Positions 55,586 through 64,000 of a stretch of 64,000 nucleotides of DNA are shown here, piece after piece. Position 1 is the first letter of the stretch, and each line of letters starts with the position of its first letter. Below the pieces are notes generated by a model. The model was not told the DNA's origin and made no database searches. It saw only the letters and a program-made list of their open reading frames with translations. The DNA lies in assembly GCA_013339765.2 (NCBI GenBank), contig CM023453.1:84262685-84326684 (forward strand), in the 5' to 3' direction. The translations under genes were made by a program, and so were the position numbers. The DNA comes from Haemaphysalis longicornis (taxonomy: Eukaryota; Arthropoda; Arachnida; Ixodida; Ixodidae).

Positions 55586-55656
55586 GCCCGGCTAGCTCAG
55601 TCGGTAGAGCATGAGACTCTTAATCTCAGGGTCGTGGGTCGAGCCCCACGTGGGCG
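55586..55656 (+). pseudogene. tRNA-Lys copy 16, two deletions
   Basis: One T missing in the T loop (GGGTCGAGC) and one T in the acceptor stem (CACGTGGGCG). Confidence 0.75.
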
Positions 55657-55716
55657 CTCTGCTTCTTTTACTTCATTTTACCAGTGCCAGTCGAGGCCCC
55701 TGCCCCAGCTTTCGTC

Positions 55717-55781
55717 GCCCGGCGTCAGTGGGCATGAGACTCTTAATCTCAGGGTCGTGGGTTCGAGCCCCACGTTGGGCG
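55717..55781 (+). pseudogene. tRNA-Lys copy 17, D-arm deletion
   Basis: Eight bases are lost from the D arm (GGCGTCAGTGGGCATGAG). The 3' half is intact. Confidence 0.85.
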
Positions 55782-55849
55782 CTCTGCTTCTTTTACTTCA
55801 TTTACCAGCTGCCAGTACCAGAAGGCCCCGGGCCGCACAAGCTTTCGTC

Positions 55850-55925
55850 GCCCGGCCTAGCTCAGTCGGTTTAGAGCATGAGACTCTTAATCTCAGGGTC
55901 GTGGGTTCGAGCCCCACGTTGGGCG
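55850..55925 (+). pseudogene. tRNA-Lys copy 18, three inserted bases
   Basis: Extra C after the acceptor stem and TT in the D loop. Confidence 0.6.
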
Positions 55926-55996
55926 CTCTGCTTCTTTTACTTCATTTTACCAGCTGCCAGTACCAGAAGGCCCCTGGCCGCACAAGCTTTCCGTTC

Positions 55997-56071
55997 GCCC
56001 GGCTAGCTCAGTCGGTAGAGCATTGAGACTCTTAATCTCAGGGTCGTGGGTTTCGAGCCCCACGTTGGGCG
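55997..56071 (+). pseudogene. tRNA-Lys copy 19, two inserted T
   Basis: T added in CATTGAGA at the anticodon stem and in the T loop (GGGTTTCGAGC). Confidence 0.65.
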
Positions 56072-56141
56072 CTCTGATTCTTTTACTTCATTTTACCAGC
56101 TGCCAGTACCAGAAGGCCCCTGGGCCGCACAAGCTTTCGTC

Positions 56142-56216
56142 CCCGGCTAGCTCAGTCGGTTATAGAGCATGAGACTCTTAATCTCAGGGTCGTGGGTTCG
56201 AGCCCCACGTTGGGCG
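56142..56216 (+). pseudogene. tRNA-Lys copy 20, G1 lost, D loop enlarged
   Basis: The first base of the acceptor stem is missing and three bases are added in the D loop (CGGTTATAGAGC). Confidence 0.65.
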
Positions 56217-56287
56217 CTCTGCTTCTTTTACTTTCATTTTACCAGCTGCCCAGTACCAGAAGGCCCCTGGCCGCACAAGCTTTCGTC

Positions 56288-56360
56288 GCCCGGCTAGCTC
56301 AGTCGGTAGAGCATGAGACTCTTAATCTCAGGGTCGTGGGTTCGAGCCCCACGTTGGGCG
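56288..56360 (+). tRNA. tRNA-Lys(CUU) copy 21
   Basis: Identical to copy 2; starts a second intact block. Confidence 0.95.
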
Positions 56361-56429
56361 CTCTGCTTCTTTTACTTCATTTTACCAGCTGCCAGTACCA
56401 GAAGGCCCCTGGCCGCACAAGCTTTCGTC

Positions 56430-56502
56430 GCCCGGCTAGCTCAGTCGGTAGAGCATGAGACTCTTAATCTCAGGGTCGTGGGTTCGAGCCCCACGTTGGG
56501 CG
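56430..56502 (+). tRNA. tRNA-Lys(CUU) copy 22
   Basis: Identical to copy 2. Confidence 0.95.
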
Positions 56503-56571
56503 CTCTGCTTCTTTTACTTCATTTTACCAGCTGCCAGTACCAGAAGGCCCCTGGCCGCACAAGCTTTCGTC

Positions 56572-56644
56572 GCCCGGCTAGCTCAGTCGGTAGAGCATGA
56601 GACTCTTAATCTCAGGGTCGTGGGTTCGAGCCCCACGTTGGGCC
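56572..56644 (+). tRNA. tRNA-Lys copy 23, altered discriminator
   Basis: Positions 1-72 are intact, but base 73 is C instead of G and a short duplication of the gene end (CTTTACGTTGGGCG) follows, delaying the terminator. Confidence 0.65.
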
Positions 56645-56726
56645 CTTTACGTTGGGCGCTCTGCTTCTTTTACTTCATTTTACCAGCTGCCAGTACCAGA
56701 AGGCCCCTGGCGCACAAGCTTTCGTC

Positions 56727-56799
56727 GCCCGGCTAGCTCAGTCGGTAGAGCATGAGACTCTTAATCTCAGGGTCGTGGGTTCGAGCCCCACGTTGGGCG
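56727..56799 (+). tRNA. tRNA-Lys(CUU) copy 24
   Basis: Identical to copy 2. Confidence 0.95.
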
Positions 56800-56868
56800 C
56801 TCTGCTTCTTTTACTTCATTTTACCAGCTGCCAGTACCAGAAGGCCCCTGGCCGCACAAGCTTTCGTC

Positions 56869-56941
56869 GCCCGGCTAGCTCAGTCGGTAGAGCATGAGAC
56901 TCTTAATCTCAGGGTCGTGGGTTCGAGCCCCACGTTGGGCG
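56869..56941 (+). tRNA. tRNA-Lys(CUU) copy 25
   Basis: Identical to copy 2. Its spacer starts the TTAATTTTA block. Confidence 0.95.
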
Positions 56942-57010
56942 CTCTGCTTCTTTTACTTAATTTTACCAGCTGCCAGTACCAGAAGGCCCCTGGCCGCACA
57001 AGCTTTCGTC

Positions 57011-57083
57011 GCCCGGCTAGCTCAGTCGGTAGAGCATGAGACTCTTAATCTCAGGGTCGTGGGTTCGAGCCCCACGTTGGGCG
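57011..57083 (+). tRNA. tRNA-Lys(CUU) copy 26
   Basis: Identical to copy 2. The terminator is extended to TTTTTT. Confidence 0.95.
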
Positions 57084-57154
57084 CTCTGCTTCTTTTTTAC
57101 TTAATTTTACCAGCTGCCAGTACCAGAAGGCCCCTGGCCGCACAAGCTTTCGTC

Positions 57155-57227
57155 GCCCGGCTAGCTCAGTCGGTAGAGCATGAGACTCTTAATCTCAGGG
57201 TCGTGGGTTCGAGCCCCACGTTGGGCG
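57155..57227 (+). tRNA. tRNA-Lys(CUU) copy 27
   Basis: Identical to copy 2. Confidence 0.95.
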
Positions 57228-57296
57228 CTCTGCTTCTTTTACTTAATTTTACCAGCTGCCAGTACCAGAAGGCCCCTGGCCGCACAAGCTTTCGTC

Positions 57297-57370
57297 GCCC
57301 GGCTAGCTCAGTCGGTAGAGCATGAGACTCTTAATCTCAGGGCTCGTGGGTTCGACCCCCACGTTGGGCG
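57297..57370 (+). tRNA. tRNA-Lys copy 28, two changes
   Basis: Extra C in the variable region (GGGCTCGTGGG) and G59 to C in the T loop. Stems pair. Confidence 0.5.
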
Positions 57371-57439
57371 CTTGCTTCTTTTACTTAATTTTACCAAGCT
57401 GCCAGTACCAGAAGGCCCTGGGCCGCACAAGCTTTCGTC

Positions 57440-57512
57440 GCCCGGCTAGCTCAGTCGGTAGAGCATGAGACTCTTAATCTCAGGGCTCGTGGTTCGAGCC
57501 CCACGTTGGGCG
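57440..57512 (+). pseudogene. tRNA-Lys copy 29, T-stem damage
   Basis: Extra C in the variable region and one G lost from the T stem (CTCGTGGTTCG). Confidence 0.55.
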
Positions 57513-57580
57513 CTCTGCTTCTTTTACTTAATTTTACCAGCTGCCAGTACCAGAAGGCCCCTGCCGCACAAGCTTTCGTC

Positions 57581-57656
57581 GCCCGGCTAGCTCAGTCGGT
57601 TGGTGAGCATGAGACTCTTAATCTCAGGGTCGTGGGTTCGAGCCCCACGTTGGGCG
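57581..57656 (+). tRNA. tRNA-Lys copy 30, D loop enlarged
   Basis: Three bases added in the D loop (CGGTTGGTGAGC). All stems intact. Confidence 0.45.
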
Positions 57657-57723
57657 CTCTGCTTCTTTTACTTCATTTTACCAGCTGCCAGTACCAGAGG
57701 CCCCGGGCCGCACAGCTTTCGTC

Positions 57724-57796
57724 GCCCGGCTAGCTCAGTCGGTAGAGCATGAGACTCTTAATCTCAGGGTCGTGGGTTCGAGCCCCACGTTGGGCG
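57724..57796 (+). tRNA. tRNA-Lys(CUU) copy 31
   Basis: Identical to copy 2; the last perfect copy, between damaged ones. Confidence 0.95.
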
Positions 57797-57865
57797 CTCT
57801 GCTTCTTTTACTTAATTTTACCAGCTGCAGTTTACAGAAGGCCCCTGGCCGCACAAGCTTTCGTC

Positions 57866-57940
57866 GCCCGGCTAGCTCAGTCGGTTAGATGCATGAGACT
57901 CTTAATCTCAGGGTCGAGGGTTCGAGCCCCACGTTGGGCG
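57866..57940 (+). pseudogene. tRNA-Lys copy 32
   Basis: D stem broken (TTAGATGC for TAGAGC) and a T-stem pair lost (GTCGAGGG). Confidence 0.7.
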
Positions 57941-58009
57941 CTCTGCTTCTTTTACTTAATTTTACCAGCTGCCAGTACCAGCAGGCCCCTGGCCGCACAA
58001 GCTTTCGTC

Positions 58010-58085
58010 GCCCGGCAGCTCAGTCGGTATAGAGCATGAGACTCTTAATCTCAGGGTCGTGGGTTCGAGCCCCCCACGTTGGGCG
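58010..58085 (+). pseudogene. tRNA-Lys copy 33
   Basis: T8 missing, two bases added in the D loop and two C in the T stem. Confidence 0.7.
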
Positions 58086-58154
58086 CTCTGCTTCTTTTAC
58101 TTAATTTTACCAGCTGCCAGTACCAGAAGGCCCCGGGCCGCACAAGCTTTCGTC

Positions 58155-58233
58155 GCCCGGCTAGCTCAGTCGGTTTGGTAGAGCCATGAGACTCTTAATC
58201 TCAGGGTCGTGGGTTCGAGCCCCACGTTGGGCG
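58155..58233 (+). pseudogene. tRNA-Lys copy 34
   Basis: Five bases added in the D loop and a C after the D stem. Confidence 0.65.
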
Positions 58234-58303
58234 CTCTGCTTCTTTTACTTAATTTTTACCAGCTGCCAGTACCAGAAGGCCCCGGGCCGCACAAGCTTTC
58301 GTC

Positions 58304-58377
58304 GCCCGGCTAGCTCAGTCGGTTAGAGCATGAGACTCTTTAATCTCAGGGTCGTGGGTTCGAGCCCCACGTTGGCG
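58304..58377 (+). pseudogene. tRNA-Lys copy 35, anticodon loop of 8
   Basis: An added T makes the loop CTCTTTAA. One G is missing in the 3' acceptor strand and one T is added in the D loop. Confidence 0.75.
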
Positions 58378-58446
58378 CTCTGCTTCTTTTACTTAATTTT
58401 ACCAGCTGCCAGTACCAGAAGGCCCCTGGCCGCACAAGCTTTCGTC

Positions 58447-58522
58447 GCCCGGCTAGCTCAGTCGGTTAGAGCATGGAGGACTCTTAATCTCAGGGTCGTG
58501 GGTTCGAGCCCCACGTTGGGAG
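58447..58522 (+). pseudogene. tRNA-Lys copy 36, last of array
   Basis: Two G added in the anticodon stem (ATGGAGGACTC), one T in the D loop, and C72 changed to A. The following spacer departs from consensus after CTCTGCTTCTTTTTCTTC. Confidence 0.75.
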
Positions 58523-59389
58523 CTCTGCTTCTTTTTCTTCAATTGAAGCCTCTCGGTATAGATATTGCTTCATCGCCCTTGTATATAGGTCGGCAGAGCG
58601 TAAGGCGTGATACTGTACCATGCATGAACACGCAAAAAAGGGGGACCCGCCAATTAAAAGCTTAGCTCCCTCAGAGTCTTTCAATGGTTTGGTGGATTCA
58701 CTGCTCTGAAGCGTTGAAGGACTCGGGTTATTTTCCTCGCAGCGTAAGCAGGGACGTCATTAAGTACCGGAAACAGAATAATCAGCGCGTTAACTACGCG
58801 CTGGAATTGCTGTAGCCCAGATTATTTTCGTAGTTGGGGGGGGGGGCTGGTGTGGTGGAATTTCTAACCCCCCATTTTCTTTCTTTCTGCATGCTGGTAT
58901 TCAGGTGACGTCATCAAATGGAATCGAATGCTTTGATACATTTTCTTATTTTGTTCATTTTTTGCTAGCTTTTGTCGCCGGCCCCCCCTTCAGACTATTC
59001 CGTTGTGGCGTCATAAGGGCAGCAACCACCGCTCTTTTATCGGTCTGCCCTGTGTATCTTGGTATTCTGCATACGCGATTAAAATTACGTGATTGTTATT
59101 CTGACGTTTGTAAGCTTCCGAATCAACCCAAACGTATTTTGTCTTCATGCCTCTACAAATGTGAGCGTATTGGGTTGGAACGCTGCATTAGAGCCGTGTA
59201 CAGTTTTTTCGCAGCCCAATTTTGAATGCCGCCTGCGTTTTTCCTATTTATCTGCGCACTCCAACGAAACACTCGTGTCTAATAGTGGTGAATCTTTGGG
59301 GTGCTTTCTGGGGCAAGAGGAAAACTTCAAATGTGGCTTAGAAGCGGAGAGGGGGAGGGAAGGGCAATGCGGGTGGGCAGCTAAGGTTT
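58523..59389. other. No recognisable gene
   Basis: Contains a G10 run (about 58838). Overlapping plus-strand frames at 58905-59442 carry no motif. Confidence 0.5.
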
Positions 59390-60097
59390 TTAGGTCCCTA
59401 TACCTGAAAAGCGTGGACACGCAGTGGTTAAGAAAGACCTAGAAGGCTAACGATTGAAATACGGAAAGAACAGTGGGGAATCCAAAACAGCCAAGGTAAC
59501 CAAAAAAGAGGCAAGGCAGATTGAACGAATAAATGGAGGGAAAAAAATGGAAGCTAAAACGTCGTTAGAGATGTACAGGGCTGAGAAGATGAACATCAGA
59601 AAGGAAAATTTCTACGATAATTCCCAGGGCAGTGCTTTGCTTTTTTCAGGCTAGAGCGGTTGCCTGCGAACTAAGAGTTTTGTGGGGAAGTATTCACCAA
59701 ATGATGGGGTATGCGTGGTCTGCGGAAAAGAAACAGAAACTATGCGGCACATCGTGTTAGACTGTGAGGGTGGTATCCATCCAAAATCTACATGAAGGGA
59801 ATATTCGGCTTTCAGAAGCCCTAGGATTTAAGGGTATCACAGAGGAAGTTAACTTCAAGGCTGTCGAGGGGACGAAAAGAAGATTAGAATGCTGGTGGAC
59901 GAAAAGCAGAGAGGGGAATATTGCCTAGGACAGTTACCACCTGTAACAGGAAAACGAAAGTATTTCGGGCCTAATAAGCTTTTTGTGCCTGCCCTAAGCA
60001 GCGCTAGTAGTGAACCAAAAGTGTAAACCATAGGTATATTAGTCCTTTTTGGTCAGATGACATGTCATCACCCCGATACAAAGGGGGAAACCAATAG

Positions 60098-60129
<32 letters not shown>

Positions 60130-60135
60130 GGGGGT
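59390..60135 (+). pseudogene. LINE C-terminal fragment with zinc knuckle, (ATC)n end
   Basis: Related to 11565-12245. Reads KTAKVTKKEARQIERINGGK, LEMYRAEKMNIRKENFYDNS, then after a shift NDGVCVVCGKETETMRHIVLDCEGG, a Cx2C...Hx4C knuckle. A 3' UTR of about 300 bases follows, ending in an (ATC)n tail at about 60099-60129. No RT is present, so it is a 5'-truncated insertion. Confidence 0.7.
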
Positions 60136-60398
60136 GGGTGCACACCTACGCACGATCTTCAAAGTGTTAACGCAATTGTGTTAGTATACACGTACTGAGC
60201 GTCAGCGCTCGCGAAAATCATAGAGCTGGTACGCATGCGCTTTTAAGCAGCCCAAAGCACGTCAGCCTGGGGATCACCTGATTATGAGCCGTTGAAGATG
60301 CGCCGGTGACTATAGCAAGACGCCGCTGTGTGCATATGCTGGCACGCGCTTCTTAGTTGTTTTTTACACTTTTGACGCCTGTACTTTGCTTGCATATT
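60136..60398. other. Spacer without recognisable feature
   Basis: No motif or repeat recognised. Confidence 0.4.
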
Positions 60399-61125
60399 AA
60401 AGACGATAGTCTTTCTGGGCTACTTAAACCCAGAAATTTTGGTCTGTCTGTCTGTCTGTATGTCTGTCCGTCTCTGTCTGTCTGTGACTCGATTCAGCTA
60501 CCCAGCCAAAGTAAAACAATGCCAGCGACAATAGTCTTATATAGTCACAGCTCTAAATCGACCCAAGTCCGATGTTGTAATGTTCATACTTATCCAACAT
60601 TGTTGAAGAGAACAAGACATTACGCAAATATGAGGACAACAAATCAATACAGAAGTGATATTTGCAGTGTTCCTTTATAAAAAAATCAAACACGCTTTGA
60701 CTTTTGCGTAAATTTAAATACTTCATCAATTGCAGAGAAAAGAATTCACTCCGCCGTCGCCTGCTGTCGCCCGCGCCACTATAGCTTCTGGCGCCATTTT
60801 AAGAAATCAACCGGCAACAGTTACGCAAGGTTCGACTAGATAGGTCCCACGTTCTGCTTGCAACGCACGTGGAGTAGGGAAACGCGGTTCTATAAACGTT
60901 GAAGTAGGGCGCCTCGATTAACGCGCGTCTTCGCCGTACGGCAGCGTTCGCATCGAGACACCCGGTTTGGAGCAGTGGAACGCGGGATATTTAAAATGAT
61001 TGAAGCAAATCTTTGGCGTCTTTACCTTGGGAGGAGCGCGACGGAAGAGGAACAACATGAGAGGTGAGCGGGAAAGCGAAGGGAGGCATTTACTTCGCAA
61101 AAGCCGATAAAGACTATCGTCTTTT
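60399..61125. mobile_element. MITE-like element with AAGACGATAGTCTTT termini
   Basis: AAGACGATAGTCTTT at 60400 is matched by its inverse AAAGACTATCGTCTT ending near 61123. Both are themselves nearly palindromic. The interior holds a (GTCT)n tract and no coding motif. I found no clear target duplication. Confidence 0.55.
60442..60487. repeat. (GTCT)n microsatellite
   Basis: About ten interrupted GTCT/CTGT units. Confidence 0.85.
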
Positions 61126-63159
61126 GGCGGCATTTGCAACGAAAGGAGCAGAAACGCGGCCAATTTTTTGGACGCGTAACGCTGTTGGTGTTCCCTCTAG
61201 CAGCACCATCGGTAACAGCCTGTTGAGTGCCGTATAGAAGCTATGCCCAGACATTAGCAATTACCTTCCCGCCTTTGGTGGGACTACAGCGTGAAATATG
61301 GTCTCAGTAATCTGAAGATTTTGTCACGGATTCTTCGTAGCGCTTGCATTCAAGTCAGTGCTTCCTTTGTGCCTTTCCCACTTTTGTGTGGCCGACTTCC
61401 GCTGAGCCCGTGAGGCGTGACGATTCTTTCTGCCATGTGTGTGCCAGGTGTGCTTGCTTTGCCGCATCAATCGTTACTCCACGCCGTTACGCGGTTTGTA
61501 TATATTTTGTTTTAATGTGTGTCACGCGGTGAATTGTGCATTGATTGATGCTAATTGTGCCAGTGCTTTGCACCGCATCATTAACCTCGCCGAGGTCTTA
61601 ATTGCACGTTTCGGGTGTGAAGTTTATTTTGAAGTAAGCAGCTCTTTAGCAAATCGTAATTTTTCGTGTCCGCAGTTAAAAATACCAAGAAATTGCCGAG
61701 CGAGCGCACATGAGCGCAGGGTTCGCGGCGACCGCGTTACGGGTGCAAAGTTGTACATATGAAAATATTTTCTTATGCCGTAGGGCAATCTTTCGCAAAA
61801 AAAAAAGACCACCCGGCAGTTAACAAAACAGAGAAAATGCCTAGCGTTCGTGTGTGCGTGCCTCGCGACGACCGCCCAGCGTCATCGGCGCACGTTTCCA
61901 AGCCAAGCCCATCCACTTGGCAGATTGACCCTAAATTGTTAAAAAAAAAAAAAAAACTCCAGCATTCGCCTTTTCTCACCCTTGCTAGACAAACTGCTTT
62001 GAAGGGCCAATAGAGCGTTTGGGGTTGACTTTTTCGATTCCACTTATATTATCTATTGGGGCATCAACTTTGGGGTTTGCAAAAAGGGATATATATATAA
62101 TTGCATTCAAAATTTTCTTTCTGCTTCAAATCGTTTAATTGCTGAAGGGTGCTAATTAATGGGTAATTCGGGTTTTATTCATAACTAAGTTCCCTTTTAC
62201 AGCCTCTTGTCCAGAAATAATTTAGTATTTTGAAGTCCCACGATTTAACACCGATTTAGCCCTGGCAATCCCCCCGTGTGGGTACGTTCTCAAAATCTTT
62301 CAAGGAACATCATCATCATCATCATCGTTATCATAGCAACACTTGCGCGGAACGGGAAAGACTGGTCATAGCGTGCGCTCCTCCAAAGAAAGAAGCTCAC
62401 ACATTTTAGCAACAATGATGACGTAAAGGTCGCTGCGTTGGCAGTGAAGAAGCAAATCGGCTGCAATCGTGGACTTAAAGCGCCGTGATGTCATGAAGGT
62501 TGCGTGCAGATTTGCTACCTTCAAGTCTTACGCGTTAGTGTGAGCTTCCTTCATTTTTTCTTCTTCGTATTTGTAACGAATACCGACTATACTCCGCATA
62601 GCTCAAAATTTTGAATATAATTTGAACCAGGGCATTTTTCTGGAACATACCGGCTTGATGCCTTACCGACACATGTATACGCGTGGAAAACATACCTACG
62701 TCGGGTGTTTACCGAGAATGGTTAGTATTAACGTGCATGTCACAGTAACTTTTTGTTTTGCTTCCTGGCTCTCTTAAGGTGTGCCTGCTCCGCTAGGAAG
62801 CTTCATTTTCTGGTTACACGCGCTCGACGAATTGCACGGTGGAATATCAACTGCACCTGTGGACATCTTGGAGATGTCTATTAGAAATTTGTAGGCACCT
62901 ACAAGTACATATCTACAAAATGTGCACGTCCACTTGGTAAATATGTAGCAGACATCAGTCCCTTTAAAGTGCATGGATGCTGAATGCCTCAAGGAAACAA
63001 ACAAAAAACAAAACAAAGAAAAACTCACCTGGGAGGCAATGAGAGACTTCACCTAACGTTCGGCGTTCAAACAGCGCGTTGGGAGCTCACTTGTCTTTTT
63101 TCAAAAAAAATTGTTGGCAGTCAGCACGCAGAACGCGCGGGGTCATTTGCTCTTTGTTC
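61126..63159. other. No recognisable gene
   Basis: Frames at 61439-61762 and 61759-62013 have no motif. An A15 run lies near 61940 and (ATC)n near 62309-62328. I see no repeat family I can name. Confidence 0.45.
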
Positions 63160-63232
63160 GCCCGGCTAGCTCAGTTGTTAGAGCATGAGACTCTTAATCG
63201 CAGGGTCGTGGGTTCGAGCCCCACGTTGGGCG
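63160..63232 (+). tRNA. Isolated, diverged tRNA-Lys(CUU)
   Basis: Matches the array gene except the D loop (TTGTT for TCGGT) and T41 to G, which leaves one A-G mismatch in the anticodon stem (TGAGA/TCGCA). Acceptor, D and T stems, anticodon CTT and box B are intact. No T4 run follows within about 50 bases, unlike the array units, so transcription may not end cleanly. Flanks share nothing with the array spacer. Confidence 0.7.
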
Positions 63233-63820
63233 CGAATTCCTTTCTTGGCTTGTCAGCCCTTGTAACCTCAGGCTAATCGGTGACTCCTTGGTCACTAGTT
63301 ACACCGCGCTTCGCCAATGACCGTTCCACTCACCTACCCTATCCTTGGGTCGCTGATTCGTTGGCTCGCTGTCGCTCTTTTCGCTTTCCCAGTGGGAATG
63401 TAGGTGAGGCGGCTGTTTTAACGCGATAGCATTATTAGGCTGATTTTTCGATTTCCCCGTGGCAGCTAGCCATCCGCTATCAGCCGTGCTCATCAACTGT
63501 CCACGGAAATACGTCATCGCTACCAGCCGGAAGCTACGAAAAAAGCAGCAACATTCGATGGCTGGGCTGAATTGGGGGCCATTGAAGTGTGGAAAGGAAG
63601 AAAATGATTATATGGTGGAGACGAAAGAAAGGACACGCGCTTTCACCAGTGCCGCGCCTGCGCGCTGGAGTTCGTTCAATGCCAAGTGGGTGGTAGCATA
63701 CTCGACAGACACGGGCTCCAGCCATGCCCGCAACTGACGCCATCCCACCAAAGCGTCTTTCCTGCGGAAGATAAAAATATGCAAATTTTCCGGAATTCCC
63801 GTGCGGGAGCAACGCCTGGG
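63233..63820. other. No recognisable gene
   Basis: No motif or repeat recognised in either strand. Confidence 0.45.
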
Positions 63821-64000
63821 CTACGAGGCATGCCATAGTGGAAGTTTCCCGAATAAGTTTGACCACCTGGCGATCTTTCACGTGCGCCGAAGTGTCGACC
63901 CACGCGTGTTTCAGATTTCTGCTTCCATCTGAGAGACGGCCGCCGGGGCCGGGAATAGAACCGTCGACATTGGGCTCAGCAACGCGACAATTTACACACT
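63821..64000 (-). mobile_element. tRNA-derived SINE, minus orientation, cut by window end
   Basis: On the minus strand: GTCGCGTTGCTGAGCCCAATG, a box B-like CGGTTCTATTCCCGG, CCGGCGGCCG, GCGCACGTGAAAGATCGCC and GGTGGTCAAACTTATTC, the same order as at 40018-40262. Confidence 0.75.

Larger units (their letters stand above)
53477..58522 (+). repeat. Head-to-tail array of 36 tRNA-Lys(CUU) units, period about 142 bp
   Basis: Each unit is a 73-nt tRNA-Lys gene plus a spacer of about 69 bp. The spacer begins CTCTGCTTCTTTTACTT, which holds a T4 Pol III terminator, and ends CCGCACAAGCTTTCGTC. The tRNA and spacer are both strongly conserved between units, which points to recent amplification or homogenisation. 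Spacers vary in blocks: TTCATTTTA or TTAATTTTA, CCCCTGG or CCCCGGG, and CAGCTGCC or CAGATGCC. Eighteen copies are perfect; most copies from 55453 to 56216 and from 57297 to 58522 carry indels. Confidence 0.97.

Noticed and set aside
53477..58522. CRISPR-like array
   Set aside because: Regular spacing, but the repeated part is a 73-nt tRNA and the spacers are identical between units, the opposite of CRISPR; the genome is eukaryotic.
53411..58665. Series of 75-143-codon plus-strand open frames with repeated sequence across the tRNA array
   Set aside because: They are translations of the tandem tRNA unit: each starts at the ATG in the tRNA anticodon stem and ends at a later unit. The cloverleaf and terminators explain the conservation, so these are not proteins.

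Overview
The window looks like repeat-rich intergenic DNA from an ixodid tick. This is inferred from the repeat families: tick-type I-clade retrotransposons with RNase H, RTE elements ending in ATG/ATC triplets, CR1-type elements, tRNA-derived SINEs of the kind described in ixodid ticks, and short DNA transposons. I found no intact host protein gene. The only apparently functional genes are nuclear tRNA-Lys(CUU) genes. Nearly all protein-like signal comes from decayed retrotransposons.

Region 1-12.4 kb: a plus-strand I-clade LINE (endonuclease tail, reverse transcriptase, RNase H, zinc knuckle) is broken by nested insertions. A minus-strand LINE fragment sits between its endonuclease and RT. 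That fragment's RNase H domain is split by a 1.6-1.7 kb DNA transposon with TAA target duplication. A 3' RTE fragment lies inside the RT-RNase H region. The block at 1545-5797 reappears at 5898-10287 on the far side of an exact 100-N gap. It is either a tandem duplication or, more likely, two overlapping or allelic contigs placed end to end. 12.4-20.9 kb holds tRNA-like repeats, a 2 kb pogo/Tigger-like non-autonomous transposon and AT-rich DNA.

Region 20.9-53 kb: a full-length but frameshifted RTE (20.9-24.2 kb, minus) starts with a tRNA-like head. It is followed by CR1-type LINE relics on the minus strand (29.8-32.4, 34.4-36.3, 40.3-42.1 and 50.5-52.3 kb, the first with a 2A-like ORF1 start), other RT fragments (42.1-46.8 kb), SINEs, microsatellites, a small TA-flanked MITE, a THAP-domain relic and one doubtful secreted-protein exon.

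Region 53-64 kb: after a second 100-N gap, the 3' end of a non-LTR retrotransposon runs through AATAAA and a ten-A tail directly into nucleotide 5 of a tRNA-Lys gene. This is the first of 36 head-to-tail tRNA-Lys(CUU) copies in a unit of about 142 bp (53477-58522). Eighteen copies have a perfect cloverleaf. Those toward the 3' end carry small indels that could be decay or consensus error. A 37th, divergent tRNA-Lys lies alone at 63160-63232. The array and its retrotransposon junction are the most unusual content of the window.
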